Positions 26,001-38,269 of a stretch of 64,000 nt of DNA are shown piece by piece. The notes below the pieces were generated by a model. The model had not been told where the DNA came from. It ran no database searches and saw only the letters and a list, made by a program, of their open reading frames with translations. The DNA lies in assembly GCF_963576615.1 (NCBI RefSeq), contig NC_088717.1:24331344-24395343 (forward strand), in the 5' to 3' direction. Source of the stretch: Watersipora subatra (lineage: Eukaryota; Bryozoa; Gymnolaemata; Cheilostomatida; Watersiporidae). The stretch's first letter is position 1; the number at the start of each line of letters is the position of its first letter. The position numbers and the translations under genes were made by a program.

Positions 26001-29000
26001 ATTCTGCAGACAAACTAAAGGTTCGCATTGAATAGCAAATGGAACAATAAAATTCTGACTAGTTGTCTTTGGAACATCAGAACAAGATTATTTTCCAGAA
26101 GAATTTGTACATATTTTTGGTGCAGTAATTTCCAGAGGTTTATGCTTTGAGAATTTTAAATTTTAACCCTTTCGCAGGCGATTTTTCTTGGGCTATTTGA
26201 GACCCCATGGGCAAATTAAATTTTCACAAATCGATTTAAAAAATCATTGATACATTCTTATTTATGATATTGTAAACAGGTATTATGTTTTTATGATACA
26301 GGTAAATACAAATAAACATGTTTCATGTTAATTCTTCATATAACTGTTTCTCTAGCTAAGGTACTTTTGGAAGCATTTGACATTGCAGAGGCCTACATCG
26401 CAGTCTTGACACCATGTGCTTATTTTTGTTTCTCTATAGCCTTGCCTTTAGCTTTTGGAGGATGCCATGACAGTAAAAGAAAGTTTTTTGCACTCTTTTT
26501 TTGCAAGGAAAACATTCAGAAAGCAGAAACAAGCTAAAAACAAAATTCCCAATTTTATCTAAATACGTTTTTATTTCAGATTTTTCATTCATTTAGTATT
26601 GCAAAAACGATCGTTTTTTTTCTCAGAACGGCTTATTTTTTATTGTTAACAGAGACCAATCTAGTTTACTGGTGAAAATAAATTAAGCAAAAAAGACAAT
26701 TAGCTAACCAGAAATCAATTTATAAAAAACGTTTATGTGGCAACATAATAGTCGCTCTGCCCACTAGCGTTAGTATCGCAAAACACCAAAAATGTCACTT
26801 TGCCTGCAAAAGGGTTAAATAAAATTTGTAGATATGTCGTACAAGAGAAGTTGATGGGACGTATTGACAGCCATTTGATCTGAAGCTCCATCAGAGAATG
26901 AGATCGTTACACAGGCCTAACTTTAATAAAAACCAAGACTTACCTATAATATTTCCTAGAGCCCAAACTGCTTGCTCACAAACATTTTGATGTGGAGAGT
27001 AAAGCAACCTTAAAAACAGCGTTACGGCACCACATTCAACCACAGCCCGCGTCTGTTCAGATGTACCCGAAGCTATGTTGGTGAGAGCCCAGGCTGCCTC
27101 AAACTGTAGACTGGCGCTGAAAAAGAAGTTGCTCATAGAACTAATGTATGAAGATAACTGTACTGCTCATAGAAAGAAAACATCTATTTTGAACATTTCC
27201 AAAATATCTCCGAGACAAAAAATCACAACTGAATAACGGTGGCAGAAAGAACTGCGAAAAGCAGAAAAATGACCAGCAACTACAAACTTTGATAGCAATT
27301 CTGAAAGAATCGTATAGCAGTTCTCCTTTGGTTTAAGGCTCGTACACACCGTATCCCGGTATATCGACAGTAATGCCACACTACATCGGTGATCGCGTGT
27401 GAGAACATCGTTTACACTATCACAAACACATCTGTGTTTACACCAGCGAATAGTCTGAAGCATAACATTTTTATTATGCAATGGAGTCGGAGAAACAATG
27501 AAATACTGGTCTCGCAGCCGCTATCATGAAGGGAAATATAGATCAAACAATCTGTGACAGACAACCGCCATCACACCGCTGTTGTGGATGCATATTGCAC
27601 TTGCTGTTGTGGATGTATATTGCACCTGCTGTTGTGGATGCATATTGCACCTGCTGTTGTGGATGCATATTGCACCTGCTGTTGTGGATGTATATTGCAC
27701 CTGCTGTTGTGGATGTATATTGCACCTGCTGTTGTGGATGTATATTGCACCTGCTGTTGTGGATGTATATTGCACCTGCTGTTATGGATGTATATTGCAC
27801 CTGCTGTTGTGGATGTATATTGCACTTGCTGTTGTGGATGCATATTGCACTTGCTGTTGCGGATGCATATTGCACCTGCTGTTGCGGATGTATATTGCAC
27901 CTGCTGTTGTGGATGTATATTGCACCTGCTGTTGTAGATGTATATTGCACCTGCTGTTGTAGATGTATATTGCACCTGCTGTTGTGGATGTATATTGCAC
28001 CTGCTGTTGTGGATGTATAATGCACCTGCTGTCATGGATGCATATTGCACCTGCTGTTGTGGATGCATGGTAAAATATCAGGAAAGTTAGAGAGCTGGAA
28101 TGTAACCCGACATATTTGCAATGCCATTGGTCTACGGTGTAAAGGTGTATGAATAATGGCCGAAAGTGTGTACCAGGGATACAGTGTATACCAGCCTTGA
28201 GGAAATTAAAAGTGGCTTGGAAAAGACAAGGCACTGAAAATAAAGGCATTTGTCACACAAAACTAATTGTATATTAGCCAATCAGCTGCCTTATGACGAC
28301 AGCGCCAGACAAAATAGTGGGGACCCAATCAGCAATGTATGGCATTTCATCTTTCGACATGAATTACTTTCCAAGTCTTTACAGATAGATCCCAAAACTA
28401 TATAGATTCTGATTCCTTATACTGTTAATAATCTAATGAGTATAATTTTATTACTTTAATCAAGTTAAACACCATTCAACTGAGCATTTCAACAAGCATC
28501 ACCGATTGTAATAGTTTTAATAAAAAAGTTTCTCTAATTAGAACTCACTAGTATTCTTTTTCAGACCTTTGATCAGTTCTTTGTAATATGTTGGCCTTGA
28601 AAAAGGTCGCTGGTGTCAGGAAATTAGTTTTAGTATTTGGTGCACTAACGCTTCAACAAGTGCCTGTTGACAATCCTCCAAAAATTTGAGTTACAATGAA
28701 AATTGTTCAAAAAAGAGAGAAGAAATTGAAAAAAAATTTTTAAAACAAGATTGCTTGGGTTCCTTAGAGTCTAAGCATTCTATTGATATATGAATATCCA
28801 TAATATCTGGACGAAAGAAACCAAATATATTGAGATAACAAACTTGGTCTGCATTGCCTATCAATAGCATTGCCGTTACAATAGTATTTTAACAGACTGG
28901 AACTGTTCTTGAAAGTGCCGAGCAAGATATTTTCCAAAGATTTAAACATTTATGAGATTTTCATGACTTATTGATTTCATGTACAAGGGAAGGCCAATGA

Positions 29001-31029
29001 TAAGCATGTAGATTAACCAGTGCAAAGAATTCCACCTCCACCCAATTAACATGAGCCAGCTTGGACAAAAACCTACTTGTCATCCTTGTTGAGACACGCG
29101 ACGAGGATTGGTAGAATTCCTGATGCAATCAGCTCATCTATTGGTGGATTCCTGTCACTGGAAAGCAGCTTCCTACATACACATAAAAATGTGAGTTACC
29201 AACAACTGCATACCACCACCTACTGAAGCCTAGCATACAATACCTCTACACACGCACGGAGCGCCCCACCAACCTGGCACTTTGAACTGCAGCTAGCTGA
29301 ACTGACGGATCATCACTAGAGGCGTTCATGACAATATCAGAGAGCTGAGGCCTATCTCCAGCCTCATCTACCTCATCAACATCTCCCATCGGAACATTCC
29401 TCCTCTTGTTAACCGTCTCATCTCTCTTGTTCTTTCTCAACTCAACACTCGTCTGGGTTCGTTGCTGCCGGGAGGACTGCAATTAAAGTACAGTATAGAT
29501 TAAATACTCTATTATGTAATTTAATTAAACCTCCATTTATGATCAGCTTTACGACTAAAATTTTCAACAAAATTTCTCTCGAGATGGGAAGTAGTTTAAA
29601 AAAAAGGATAAATATTGGGAGTGCTGCTCCAAATAGTACACCAAGTTGCTTATCCAATTGCTATGATAAGAGAAGACAGGTACGAGCTTGATGTTTTATG
29701 ATTAGCAATATATTCAAATCAATGAAATTGCTTCCTTATTTCATTTTAAGCTCCACACTTTTATGTTAGCATCACCTTAATACATATATCTATATATATA
29801 ATGCATATACGAAAAATAATGGTAAAAAGGCATGTGATAAATTTAAATACCACAACTATTAATAGTCACTTCCTGTAGACAATCAATGTTGTAAATGACG
29901 TTAGCCAACTACCAGGTGGTAGCAAATTATATTGCCACGTCACATATGGTAAGTTATGATGTTATTTTATCATTAATTTAAGGTTGTTGTCCTTACATTA
30001 GAAGACCAATTAATTATTGGAACCTTAATAAGGCAACACGTATCTCAAGTGTACATATAGTGGTATATTTTGTTACAGGGTAGCTCTGCATGATTACATG
30101 ATACTGGCCAACTTCTCTAGTATGAAGAATAAAAATGGAAACATAAAATGGATTTCATACCGATGAATAGAGAATACCTGATCCCATGATACTTTCAAAG
30201 AAAATCTGCTGACAAGATCAATACGATAATGTAAGACTATTTATATACGCAAGACAACTTGTGTTAAAAGGTAAATAGACAACTAATGTACAGTGACAGC
30301 ATAACAAACAGCAAATAAAACCAGGTTGAAACTGTGATTGGGCAATCAATGAAGTGCTTTGCCATAGCAATTCTTCTAAAAATACAATTATCTCTCATTT
30401 GTCGCGGTTAACAGGGAATTGGGGGCCTCGACAAATAAAAATCCGCAAAATAGAAACTAATAGACTCGCATGTTATGAAGTCACCTTTTCATTAATCGTA
30501 AGCATTTCTCTCTATTCATAAGATTCATTAAACAATTTGAGGGTCAAGGGCGTTTAAGAGACGTGACACACGCCTTGCGGTTAACGAAATGGTAACAAGA
30601 AAACTGATGACCACTAACACAATTACGCTCATACAGAGATCTCACTAGACAGAGTATAAAAACGATTTATGAACTATAGTTTTTTAGTTCTTTTTTAACA
30701 GCTTCCAATTTTTTTAACATATTTTACTCGGTGGAGTATCGAAACCACAAAAGCTGAACCCCGTAGTAGCAAGGGATTACTGTTCCAATTTATATTGTTT
30801 TGGAAATTCTTAAATACTGACAGTAAATCCCAGCAAGAATGGGGGCTATTAATTTCAATTAGTAACAAAAATAGTAACAATTAAGCGTTTCAATTAGTAA
30901 CAAAAATAAATGGAGACTGATAAGATAAAGAGACAGGCCAATAATGTTATCAAACAAAACTGAGCGACTCACAGAGTTATCCTTTCCCTTGTTTTTAAAG
31001 AAAGCGCTGCGGTCCTTTGGATCTGCCAT
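13919..31029 (-). CDS. KPNA4: Importin subunit alpha, KPNA3/KPNA4 type, complete (9 coding exons)
   Basis: Adaptor that binds a nuclear localisation signal on cargo and importin beta for passage through the nuclear pore. Coding exons in gene order: 31029-30973, 29476-29274, 29172-29077, 27116-26944, 21902-21688, 19962-19831, 18743-18510, 18259-17918, 14017-13919 (TAA at 13921-13919). All boundaries are GT-AG with matching phase; total 1551 nt, 516 aa, close to the usual 521. The importin-beta-binding region includes [10 protein letters not shown] (30-39) and NKRRNVP (42-48). Armadillo repeats follow, with NLS-pocket WxxxN motifs [28 protein letters not shown] and AAWAISN. The ECGGLDKIE segment matches the last ARM repeat. 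The acidic tail begins [13 protein letters not shown] and [14 protein letters not shown] point to the alpha3/alpha4 subfamily rather than KPNA1 or KPNA2. A strong acceptor (TTTTGTTGCAG) ends four bases before the ATG, so a 5' UTR intron is likely. Introns reach 7 kb and hold several transposons. Confidence 0.96.
14545..15112. mobile_element. Tigger-like MITE, copy 1 (CGAGTTATC family)
   Basis: The right end reads GAGTTATCCGAGTTTGACTG followed by TA; the left end has a decayed AAACTCGGAT. Three tandem 17-bp units (CAGAGCGTTCGAGTTAT) follow the left end. The interior matches the copy at 21943-22680, including a short inverted pair around AACTTGATCGCGG. It lies in the last importin alpha intron. 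Confidence 0.65.
15559..17482. mobile_element. Tigger/mariner-like TIR element interrupted by a piggyBac-like element
   Basis: The left end CAGTAAACGGTCCTAATACG and the reverse complement of the right end, CAGTAAGCGCTCCTACAACG, are similar inverted repeats, and the right end abuts TA. Related partial copies occur at about 24031-24200 and 55445-55700, sharing CTATAACGTAAATTCC and AAAAAGTCAAGT segments. Superfamily is inferred only from the CAG end and TA. Confidence 0.5.
15798..16872. mobile_element. piggyBac-like nonautonomous element with TTAA sites, nested
   Basis: Inverted ends CTCATTCGCACCC and GGGTGCGAATGAG are perfect and flanked by TTAA (15794-15797 and 16873-16876). Three further GAGTTAACTC-type palindromes lie near the left end. 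It is 1,075 bp, has no transposase frame, and sits inside the larger element at 15559-17482 in the last importin alpha intron. Confidence 0.78.
20176..20410. repeat. dispersed repeat, copy 1 (with inverted arm at 20890-20960)
   Basis: CACTTGAAGGTTGAC, GGTATCAAAAGATTCACCAT and CAGCCATCACGAAAA occur in the same order as at 44925-45140. The segment TACGGCGTTTCGTGATGGCT near 20910 is the reverse complement of part of it, so this locus may be a larger TIR or foldback element extending to about 21300. Confidence 0.7.
21943..22680. mobile_element. Tigger-like MITE, copy 2 (CGAGTTATC family)
   Basis: Perfect 15-bp inverted repeats AAACTCGGATAACTC (21949) and GAGTTATCCGAGTTT (22660), with the right end running into GACTGTA as expected for a TA-targeting mariner/Tigger element. 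The interior matches copy 1. Its left edge is only about 40 bp from the 3' splice site of importin alpha exon 5 (21902). Confidence 0.72.
23937..24014. repeat. short minisatellite (GTTTGACCAATATG)
   Basis: Four units of about 22 bp of the form TTTGCAGTTTGACCAATATG in importin alpha intron 4. Confidence 0.75.
26167..26814. mobile_element. piggyBac-like nonautonomous element with TTAA sites
   Basis: The left end TTAA|CCCTTTCGCAGGC and right end GCCTGCAAAAGGG|TTAA form inverted repeats with one mismatch. TTAA on both flanks (26163-26166, 26815-26818) is the diagnostic piggyBac target. The 648-bp interior has no intact transposase. It lies in the importin alpha intron between exons 4 and 5, a few dozen bases from the exon 4 donor side. 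Confidence 0.8.
27336..28199. mobile_element. TIR element filled by a 25-bp minisatellite
   Basis: The left end AAGGCTCGTACACACCGTAT and the reverse complement of the right end, AAGGCTGGTATACACTGTAT, form imperfect inverted repeats, continued by CCCGGTA/CCCTGGTA. Target duplication is not clear, so the superfamily is unassigned. It lies in importin alpha intron 3. Confidence 0.5.
27583..28064. repeat. 25-bp minisatellite, about 19 copies
   Basis: The unit is GCTGTTGTGGATGTATATTG plus CACCT, with T/C variants. As 25 is not a multiple of 3, long open frames on both strands cycle through all three frames every 75 bp; these are by-products of the repeat, not genes. Confidence 0.92.
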
Positions 31030-31291
31030 TATGCTGCAACAAAATGCATAGATGAATATCCAAGCGATAGGTAGATCAAAGTCACAAAACATAGTCCTAT
31101 AAATTTACAACAGGTAACTGCTTTCAAATTGCAAATTTGAAGTCTTCACGCAGCTGATCAATTAAACTGCCACCTTATTCCGGTTCTGATAAGTTTTCAA
31201 TTATATATCTAAGAATACATCTAGGGAAAAAACTGTTTTTTCACCCTGGTTAACCCATATGGGTGGTAATTTCTACTCTAGCTCGGGTCTC

Positions 31292-31497
31292 TTACCAGAG
31301 ACCTGGGAGTTTGAGCACTCGCCTCAAGAACTTAGCTGTTCCCAATAGCGCACTTTTCTGCAACTCACCTGAGTTGATTACTGCCGGTATCTGGGCAAGC
31401 CACATTTTATGTGCAGGTGTTAGTGCGCCCAGTGCCCCAATGACTACTGGAATTACAGTTGTTTTTACATCCCAGGACTTTTACTCTCTTCTCCAAA
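31292..31497 (-). pseudogene. LINE ORF C-terminal fragment
   Basis: The minus-strand frame reads KSWDVKTTVIPVVIGALG, then LTPAHKMWLAQIP, then LQKSALLGTAKFLRR and ends VLKLPGLW-stop. This tail (VVGALG...W...IP...LQKSALLGTAKILR) recurs at the end of reverse transcriptase ORFs of some invertebrate LINEs; I think the R4/Dong/NeSL group, but that is from memory. No upstream catalytic domain remains, and it lies outside the genes. Confidence 0.6.
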
Positions 31498-31499
31498 AA

Positions 31500-34400
31500 G
31501 GAGATATCTCTCCACTTGGAGAAGAGATTGAATATATATCTTATATATACATATAAGATATATATTAACATATATATATAGTATAATGTATAATATGAAG
31601 AGTACTTTGCTGTTGGTAATCCAAATAAATCTGTTTCGAACAGATATTGGTGTGCTCCTAAGTTTCAAGTTATCAAAAGCTTTTTCAAATTATCACCTAA
31701 TGAGAGCTGAAGTCAATGTCACATCAAGGTCCACAAAATTGTCATGAACCTTCGTGTGACATAATCCATGCCATGGTACAAATTACCTCACAATACCAGT
31801 ATAAATATCTTCCAGAATTTCCTTTTGAACTTATATAAAGTTAGTTTAATTTGTTTTGTCAAATTAATACACATAAGCATAAAACTATACCTGACATGAG
31901 AATACTGAAAAGGCACTAAACTTAGTATAACACCTTTGTTTTAAATTTAAAAATTAGTTGACTGAAGAATAGAAAAAACATAGTTTATTAAAAAAATAAA
32001 ATAAATTGAAATATTTTACCTACGCACTGCACAAAGAAATGGTAAAGGAAAAATAATGACTGATATCTTCTCTGTATATAAAATCTGTTCAAAACAGATC
32101 GGCCGTGATTACCAACAGCTAAATACTCTCCATTGTACATTATATTATTATTCACTCAACACATAGTGTATTGAGTGCTTTTTATTTGTTATTATTTACG
32201 AAACTAGCATTTTTAGCGATAATAAGTATACATAGATATATATCCCCAACAAAACACAAGTTGTACAACTCGCAAAAAATGCAGTATACGGAGCAAGAGA
32301 TTTGCAACAGCATCAACCCATGCACAATGAACATTAGCCGTTATTTCTGACATTTTAAAATACATGTACTACATTTGTCAAAAGACCAGTTTAAACTACA
32401 ACCAAAATAAACAAAATGTTACTGTGAGGTGATCCATCTAAAAATAATTCAAGAAATGTTTGGCGGTTTATTTGCTTTAATTTAATTAATTTAGGGTGCG
32501 AGTACATGTAGTTGTCATATGTACATGCAGATTTTGCTACATCTCTTGACTGGATAATAAGACAGTTTCAACAATTGTTGTTAGTGGCTGTCCTTCTTAA
32601 GCAATGCATGCTTTGCATTTGCTACATTTTAGCAGGTAGTAAAGCAAAGTTCATGGAAATATACTTTTATGAACTATTATCGTAAATTGATAGATTATCC
32701 TCAACCATATTCCCAAATTATATTTTTGTTGGTTACCATATTTTATCTTTCAAAGTTTTTCAATAATGAATTGCCATCTTGAAGCAATTAAATCATCAAA
32801 CGTTTCTTGAATTCTTTTTAGATAGATCACCTCAGTAAAATTTCATTTATTTTGGTTTAAACCAGCTGAAAAAACCAGTTTTTATTTTTGTGAAAAACAA
32901 TATTTTCATTTCCAATTGGTTCCTGTGTGATAGAAATGCAATTCTATGTAATTATTAGCTGTGGAAGTTCAATTAGCACGTAGTAGTAAGGTGGTGGTAG
33001 TAGAGCTCCAGTTGCAACTACATGAAACTCTAGCACAATGAATTATTGAATCGCATTTTCAATTGCTTTTATCAAGTGATATGATGGTCCCTTTACAGGT
33101 GAAATATGAAAACCGTATGAAATCTAATAACCTCATCATCGTCTCAAATAATGAATGAAAATTTGCTCACGTCTGGCCAGTGAGAGAGGATTCCTTATAA
33201 TTCGAAATCAAAATAACAAAATCCTTCTGGGTAAAACCTTTAGGTTTGCAAACTAATATTTCATTTGGTGGACACAAGCCAAAGTTTATGGATTGTTAGA
33301 AATCAGTTTATCTAAATTTTTGCATTTCAAAAAATCAACTCTAGTGCTGGCATTGAGCGGATATTATCAACATTTGAGTTCATTCAAAAGTCAGAAACCA
33401 ACTGGGCACAGACAAAGCTGCTGGAAACTTGTATTTATTTATCGTATGACCAATACCTAAGTACATATTCAGTCACACATTTTATACCGCTACGGATTTA
33501 CAATTTTTTTGCTTCAATTTTAGCAATAATTGTATATCATTATGCTCTACTTTTCACTACCGCACAATTAGTCACTGGGAGTAAAATTTTTACTTATACA
33601 TAGAGCTGTCAGTAATATATTCACTTTGTGTGATAAGATTTCTGCTCTGTATTACTTCATTCATGTTTAATTGAAGGTTTTCTCTGAAATTCCCACGGTT
33701 TCTTTCATTTTTCTCATAACAAATCCCACAGTACCATCTTTAACAGATGATTCCACATATGTATGTTCAATACTCAATCATGCAGCTATAGTAAGTGATG
33801 TTAATTAGACTTGAAATTACAAAAACCATGGTAAAATTATATAAACCATAAAAACTGGTGCAAAAAAAACCTGGTTTATTCGTTTTTTTTTCATAAAAAC
33901 CATGGTTCTTCCCAAACCTGTTAGTGACGGAGTGACAGATTTTCGATCATCACAACTACAGCCTGAATCGAAGTCACAAAGAATACGGAGATCTTAAAAC
34001 GTTTTGATCAACAATGAGAATGCTATTTAGGAACACTGTATGATGTAATAATAGCCATTTTTAGTATGTAAGTCCAAAGCTTTACAGTTTTTTCCTAAAT
34101 CTTTGAAAGCAACGTCATAGAAACAATTAATGACTGTATCCGTCTAACATGTTCTACTCATAGCAGTTCCTTGGTTAACTCAGTCTGATACTTAGACGTA
34201 TATGAAAATCGGTTTAGCAAAAATGCTGAGGTCGGCGGTATTAATGTCGCTCTGCTCAAAGGAGAGGGCAAAACATAGGCTACATTAGCTTGCTTCACCA
34301 GGAAAAGGGCAAAATTCTGAGCAGCTAAGCAAAAACTGAAACGCCATCCTCTATTTGAGTGCCAACTCTAATAGAACGCAACTATGGAAGAAGAGTAGAA

Positions 34401-35432
34401 AAATACATTGCCATTGCGCTCAAATAGCAGTCTTACGCTAAATGTGACTCAATATTTGAAACAACTTCTAGCATCTAGATTCTAAAAATGTTGGGTTTCT
34501 AGTCCATCACATAGGTACACAGTTTCAATTGCATAGTTCAATTCTAAGGAGGTTATTAATATTAAAAAATATTTCAAATCTTCTTGTATATGGTTAGAAT
34601 CATAAACCCTCAGAAAACTAGTGTGGGTGGTGGTAGTCATTGAAAAAGGAAGAAAACAATGCTTTCCTTACAAATAAAACCAAAAATTTTAGAAAAGCAC
34701 GAGTGAACATCTTTCGATCAACTCCATAAAAATTATATAGTTATCGTAAAAGAAAGTGACAAGAAGAAAACAGAGCTAGCAATGAATGATCACAGAGAGG
34801 TTAGAGGTGACAATTGACTATAGAAAAACAAAAACAGTTTATCAAAGTAAAAAATACAAATATAGACGTTTTATCAAGTGAATGTGGTCAATGTTAGACA
34901 ATCTCGTACGTCACTATCTGTATCTCAACCTGGGTACTGTCGGTCTCTCGTATCACCAAGCTACACCTCCATTGACAAAATGACAAGAAACCATTTTTAT
35001 AGTCATTGCATAGTCAGTAAGTTTCTCACATATAATTCACTTTTCTACATTTAGGTTTTAATAGCAATGTTTAATACAATGGATGTGCTTTAATTCTGCA
35101 TATGATTACATGAGATAAGTAACGTTCAGTTTTTGATTCATGAAATGAATGAAACAAGTGAACGTTTCAAGTTAAATCTACATTTACTTGCTATAGAAAC
35201 CTTGCAACTAGATTTTTATGAACCGACCAGAAGGAAAACGTGATTCAAACTATGTCTAGGTATCCTTATTCACTGATTGCAGCATTTAGGTTTAAACTAC
35301 TTTTTCTAAATCACATCCCTTTCAAAAACTCTCTATTAAGTAACATAATAACTGATATGGTACAACCAAAACACAACATAAAAGCCTGCGAAGCACTGAA
35401 CGCTGAAGGACTGAACAGATTTTGCTTTTACT
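31500..35432. other. non-coding stretch upstream of importin alpha
   Basis: AT-rich unique-looking sequence with no frame, RNA gene or clear repeat that I can support. The importin alpha promoter should lie at its left side (above 31033), but no core promoter motif stands out. Confidence 0.5.
31534..31580. repeat. TA-rich palindrome
   Basis: ATATATCTTATAT and ATATAAGATATAT pair around ATAC. It lies beside the LINE fragment at 31292. Confidence 0.6.
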
Positions 35433-36154
35433 TACAACCTTTATAATACCAATCTGGAAGTTGTGGATAGCTTTAAATATTTGGGCGTGATTATTACAAA
35501 TACATTGAGCTGGGACCACCATATAACATCGATTTGTACCAAAGCATTACAAACCTTGGGAATGATAAAACGGGTTCTTTTTAATGCTCCTAATAAAGTA
35601 AAGAAAATCGCATATTTGACTTTATGTAGACCCGCCTTGGAGTACGCTTGTGAGGTCTGGGACCCTTTTTTAGTCAAACACATATCTCAAATTGAATTTA
35701 TACAAAGAAGAGCCGTGAGATTTATATGTAATTTGAAAGGAGTTGCTAGTGTAACGGAAGCTCGAGAGAATATCCAGTTGGAAGTTTTAGAGATCAGAAG
35801 AAAACGAGCAAGACTCAACCTTTTAATAAACATTTTATCTAATAGCACACACTCAGCGCTAATTGAAAGTTTTAATTTTTTAATGTCCCAACCACACCAG
35901 TATGACACCAGATCATCTCGGTCTAACGCTCCAAAGGCAATCGCCTGCAACACAAACACATATTTTAACAGCTTCATTCCACGAACTTCTCGGGATATTA
36001 GATTGGGAGATCATTAGAACAGGAAAGTTTTATTAATTGATGTTTTAAATTCACTTGTTCAAATAGATAAATTTTTATTCTTATACAATCTATGCAAACG
36101 GTCTCCACTTCCTCCTTTTGAGGTCTCGAGACTCTTTTTAATCAGAATCAGAAT
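35433..36154 (+). mobile_element. LINE copy 1, 5'-truncated, 3' part of reverse transcriptase ORF
   Basis: An open frame to the TAG at 36017 encodes the C-terminal half of a non-LTR reverse transcriptase (VVDSFKYLGV, then a thumb-like SWDHHITSICTKAL segment and ALEYACEVWDPF, typical of Jockey/CR1/L2-like elements). The 3' end carries a short TCAGAA tail. The upstream break at 35433 is abrupt. Sequence is almost the same as copy 2 at 36632-37352, an offset of 1199 bp; the one difference I noticed is near 36118. It lacks the catalytic domain. Confidence 0.88.
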
Positions 36155-37364
36155 GACACACTTTTCGAACTGATGACTTGACTGACTTTTCTTGACTTTT
36201 CGAAGGCCTTTGATAAGGTATCACATTCTCTGCTTATAGTTAAACTTTTAGGTGCTGGGGTCCATCATTCGATTGTTTATTGGATTCAAAATTTTTTAAG
36301 CAACCGATTTCAAAAAGTTATTATAAACGGTCATGCATCAGCACCCTTAAAAGTCCACTCTGGAGTGCCGCAGGGCTCCGTTTTGGGGCCCACACTCTTT
36401 TTAATATATATTGACAATGTCGGATCAGTTTTAAAACACTCCACCATCAGACTGTTTGCTGATGACGCTCTTCTGTACAGTCGAATTGATAATCACCATG
36501 ATTGCATAAATTTTCAGTCTGACCTCACTGCCTTGGAAAATTGGGCCTCTGAGTCCAAAATGATTTTTAATGTAACAAAGTGTCAAATTGTAAATTTTAA
36601 TTTCACGTCAGACTCTGGCGTCCCAGCTAAGTACAACCTTTATAATACCAATCTGGAAGTTGTGGATAGCTTTAAATATTTGGGCGTGATTATTACAAAT
36701 ACATTGAGCTGGGACCACCATATAACATCGATTTGTACCAAAGCATTACAAACCTTGGGAATGATAAAACGGGTTCTTTTTAATGCTCCTAATAAAGTAA
36801 AGAAAATCGCATATTTGACTTTATGTAGACCCGCCTTGGAGTACGCTTGTGAGGTCTGGGACCCTTTTTTAGTCAAACACATATCTCAAATTGAATTTAT
36901 ACAAAGAAGAGCCGTGAGATTTATATGTAATTTGAAAGGAGTTGCTAGTGTAACGGAAGCTCGAGAGAATATCCAGTTGGAAGTTTTAGAGATCAGAAGA
37001 AAACGAGCAAGACTCAACCTTTTAATAAACATTTTATCTAATAGCACACACTCAGCGCTAATTGAAAGTTTTAATTTTTTAATGTCCCAACCACACCAGT
37101 ATGACACCAGATCATCTCGGTCTAACGCTCCAAAGGCAATCGCCTGCAACACAAACACATATTTTAACAGCTTCATTCCACGAACTTCTCGGGATATTAG
37201 ATTGGGAGATCATTAGAACAGGAAAGTTTTATTAATTGATGTTTTAAATTCACTTGTTCAAATAGATAAATTTTTATTCTTATACAATCTATGCAAACGG
37301 TCTCCACTTCCTCCTTCTGAGGTCTCGAGACTCTTTTTAATCAGAATCAGAATCAGAATCAGAA
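36155..37364 (+). mobile_element. LINE copy 2, 5'-truncated, reverse transcriptase core intact
   Basis: The frame is open from 36182 to the stop at 37216. It starts inside the reverse transcriptase palm with DFSKAFDKVSHSLL, passes SGVPQGSVLGP and the catalytic FADDALLYS, and ends with the same thumb region as copy 1. Endonuclease and ORF1 are absent. The 3' tail is about four TCAGAA units (37338-37364). It directly follows the tail of copy 1. Family: Jockey/CR1/L2 superfamily by motif; the exact clade is not decided. Confidence 0.88.
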
Positions 37365-38269
37365 ACTTCCTGTCGGCATTATGGTGCCAACACAAAATTA
37401 CAGGTTGCTTTAAGCAAAGCTCTTATAAAATCGTAAAAAAGGTAATTTAATTATAAATACTGTAGTAAAACAAAAATAACAATCAATCATCATTTCAACA
37501 CAATTCTGATCTAGCCAACACACCAACTGAGGAACGCGTGCTTCGGTTTAACAGAGCAGTGCGCGAAGTCCCAAGAAGACAAAAGACGCATGCGCAAGAG
37601 CCAAAGGGAGGAAGCGGTAAGAAATCTACGTCAAAGCATGAGCATCCATAACAATGCTTTTAGAGGCTACAGATTAGCTGAGCTTCACTACATTTAGGCT
37701 GTCTGTGTAAGTTCTCAATCGTATTGCTAGGGCCTCTGGAACGTCTGGACGTCCTCTCAGGGCGTCCTAATCCATCGTCTATAGAAATCTTTTATTCCTT
37801 GGTCTATAGATAAGTTGAGTTTTCGGGCTATCATTTCGCGGCACTAATTATGCATTTATTTTTTGCTTGGAAACATCGCAAATACATGAATGTACTTCTA
37901 ATTACTACGAGCCTCCGCATGTATTTATTGTATTTATTTATGTCTTTCAAAAGCCATGTACCATATATTTTGCAAGTAACAATTGCATTGCAGTTTACAT
38001 CCGATAAGTTACTCTAGTTTCGTATTATTCTTCAGATCTTAGAAGGCAATGAAAAAACTGCATTTTAAATTTAATTGCAACGTTTGTTGAGTTATATAGG
38101 TTTCACTTTCAACATGCATTCAAAATTTACAAAAAGTGTTATACACAATTTTGAAAAAAATATCAATGAACTTAAACAACTAAAGCATCGAGTCTTGAGT
38201 ATTACCAGTGAAGAAAACTCGCAAGAGTGGGGTGGGGACAACCCCTAGCTCTAGTTCTCTGCGCTTTAA

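Noticed and set aside
26325..26537. 70-codon frame inside the element at 26167
   Set aside because: No transposase motif; composition fits chance.
27526..28249. long Cys-rich plus frames and Gln/His/Asn-rich minus frames
   Set aside because: They come from the 25-bp minisatellite and shift frame with each unit.
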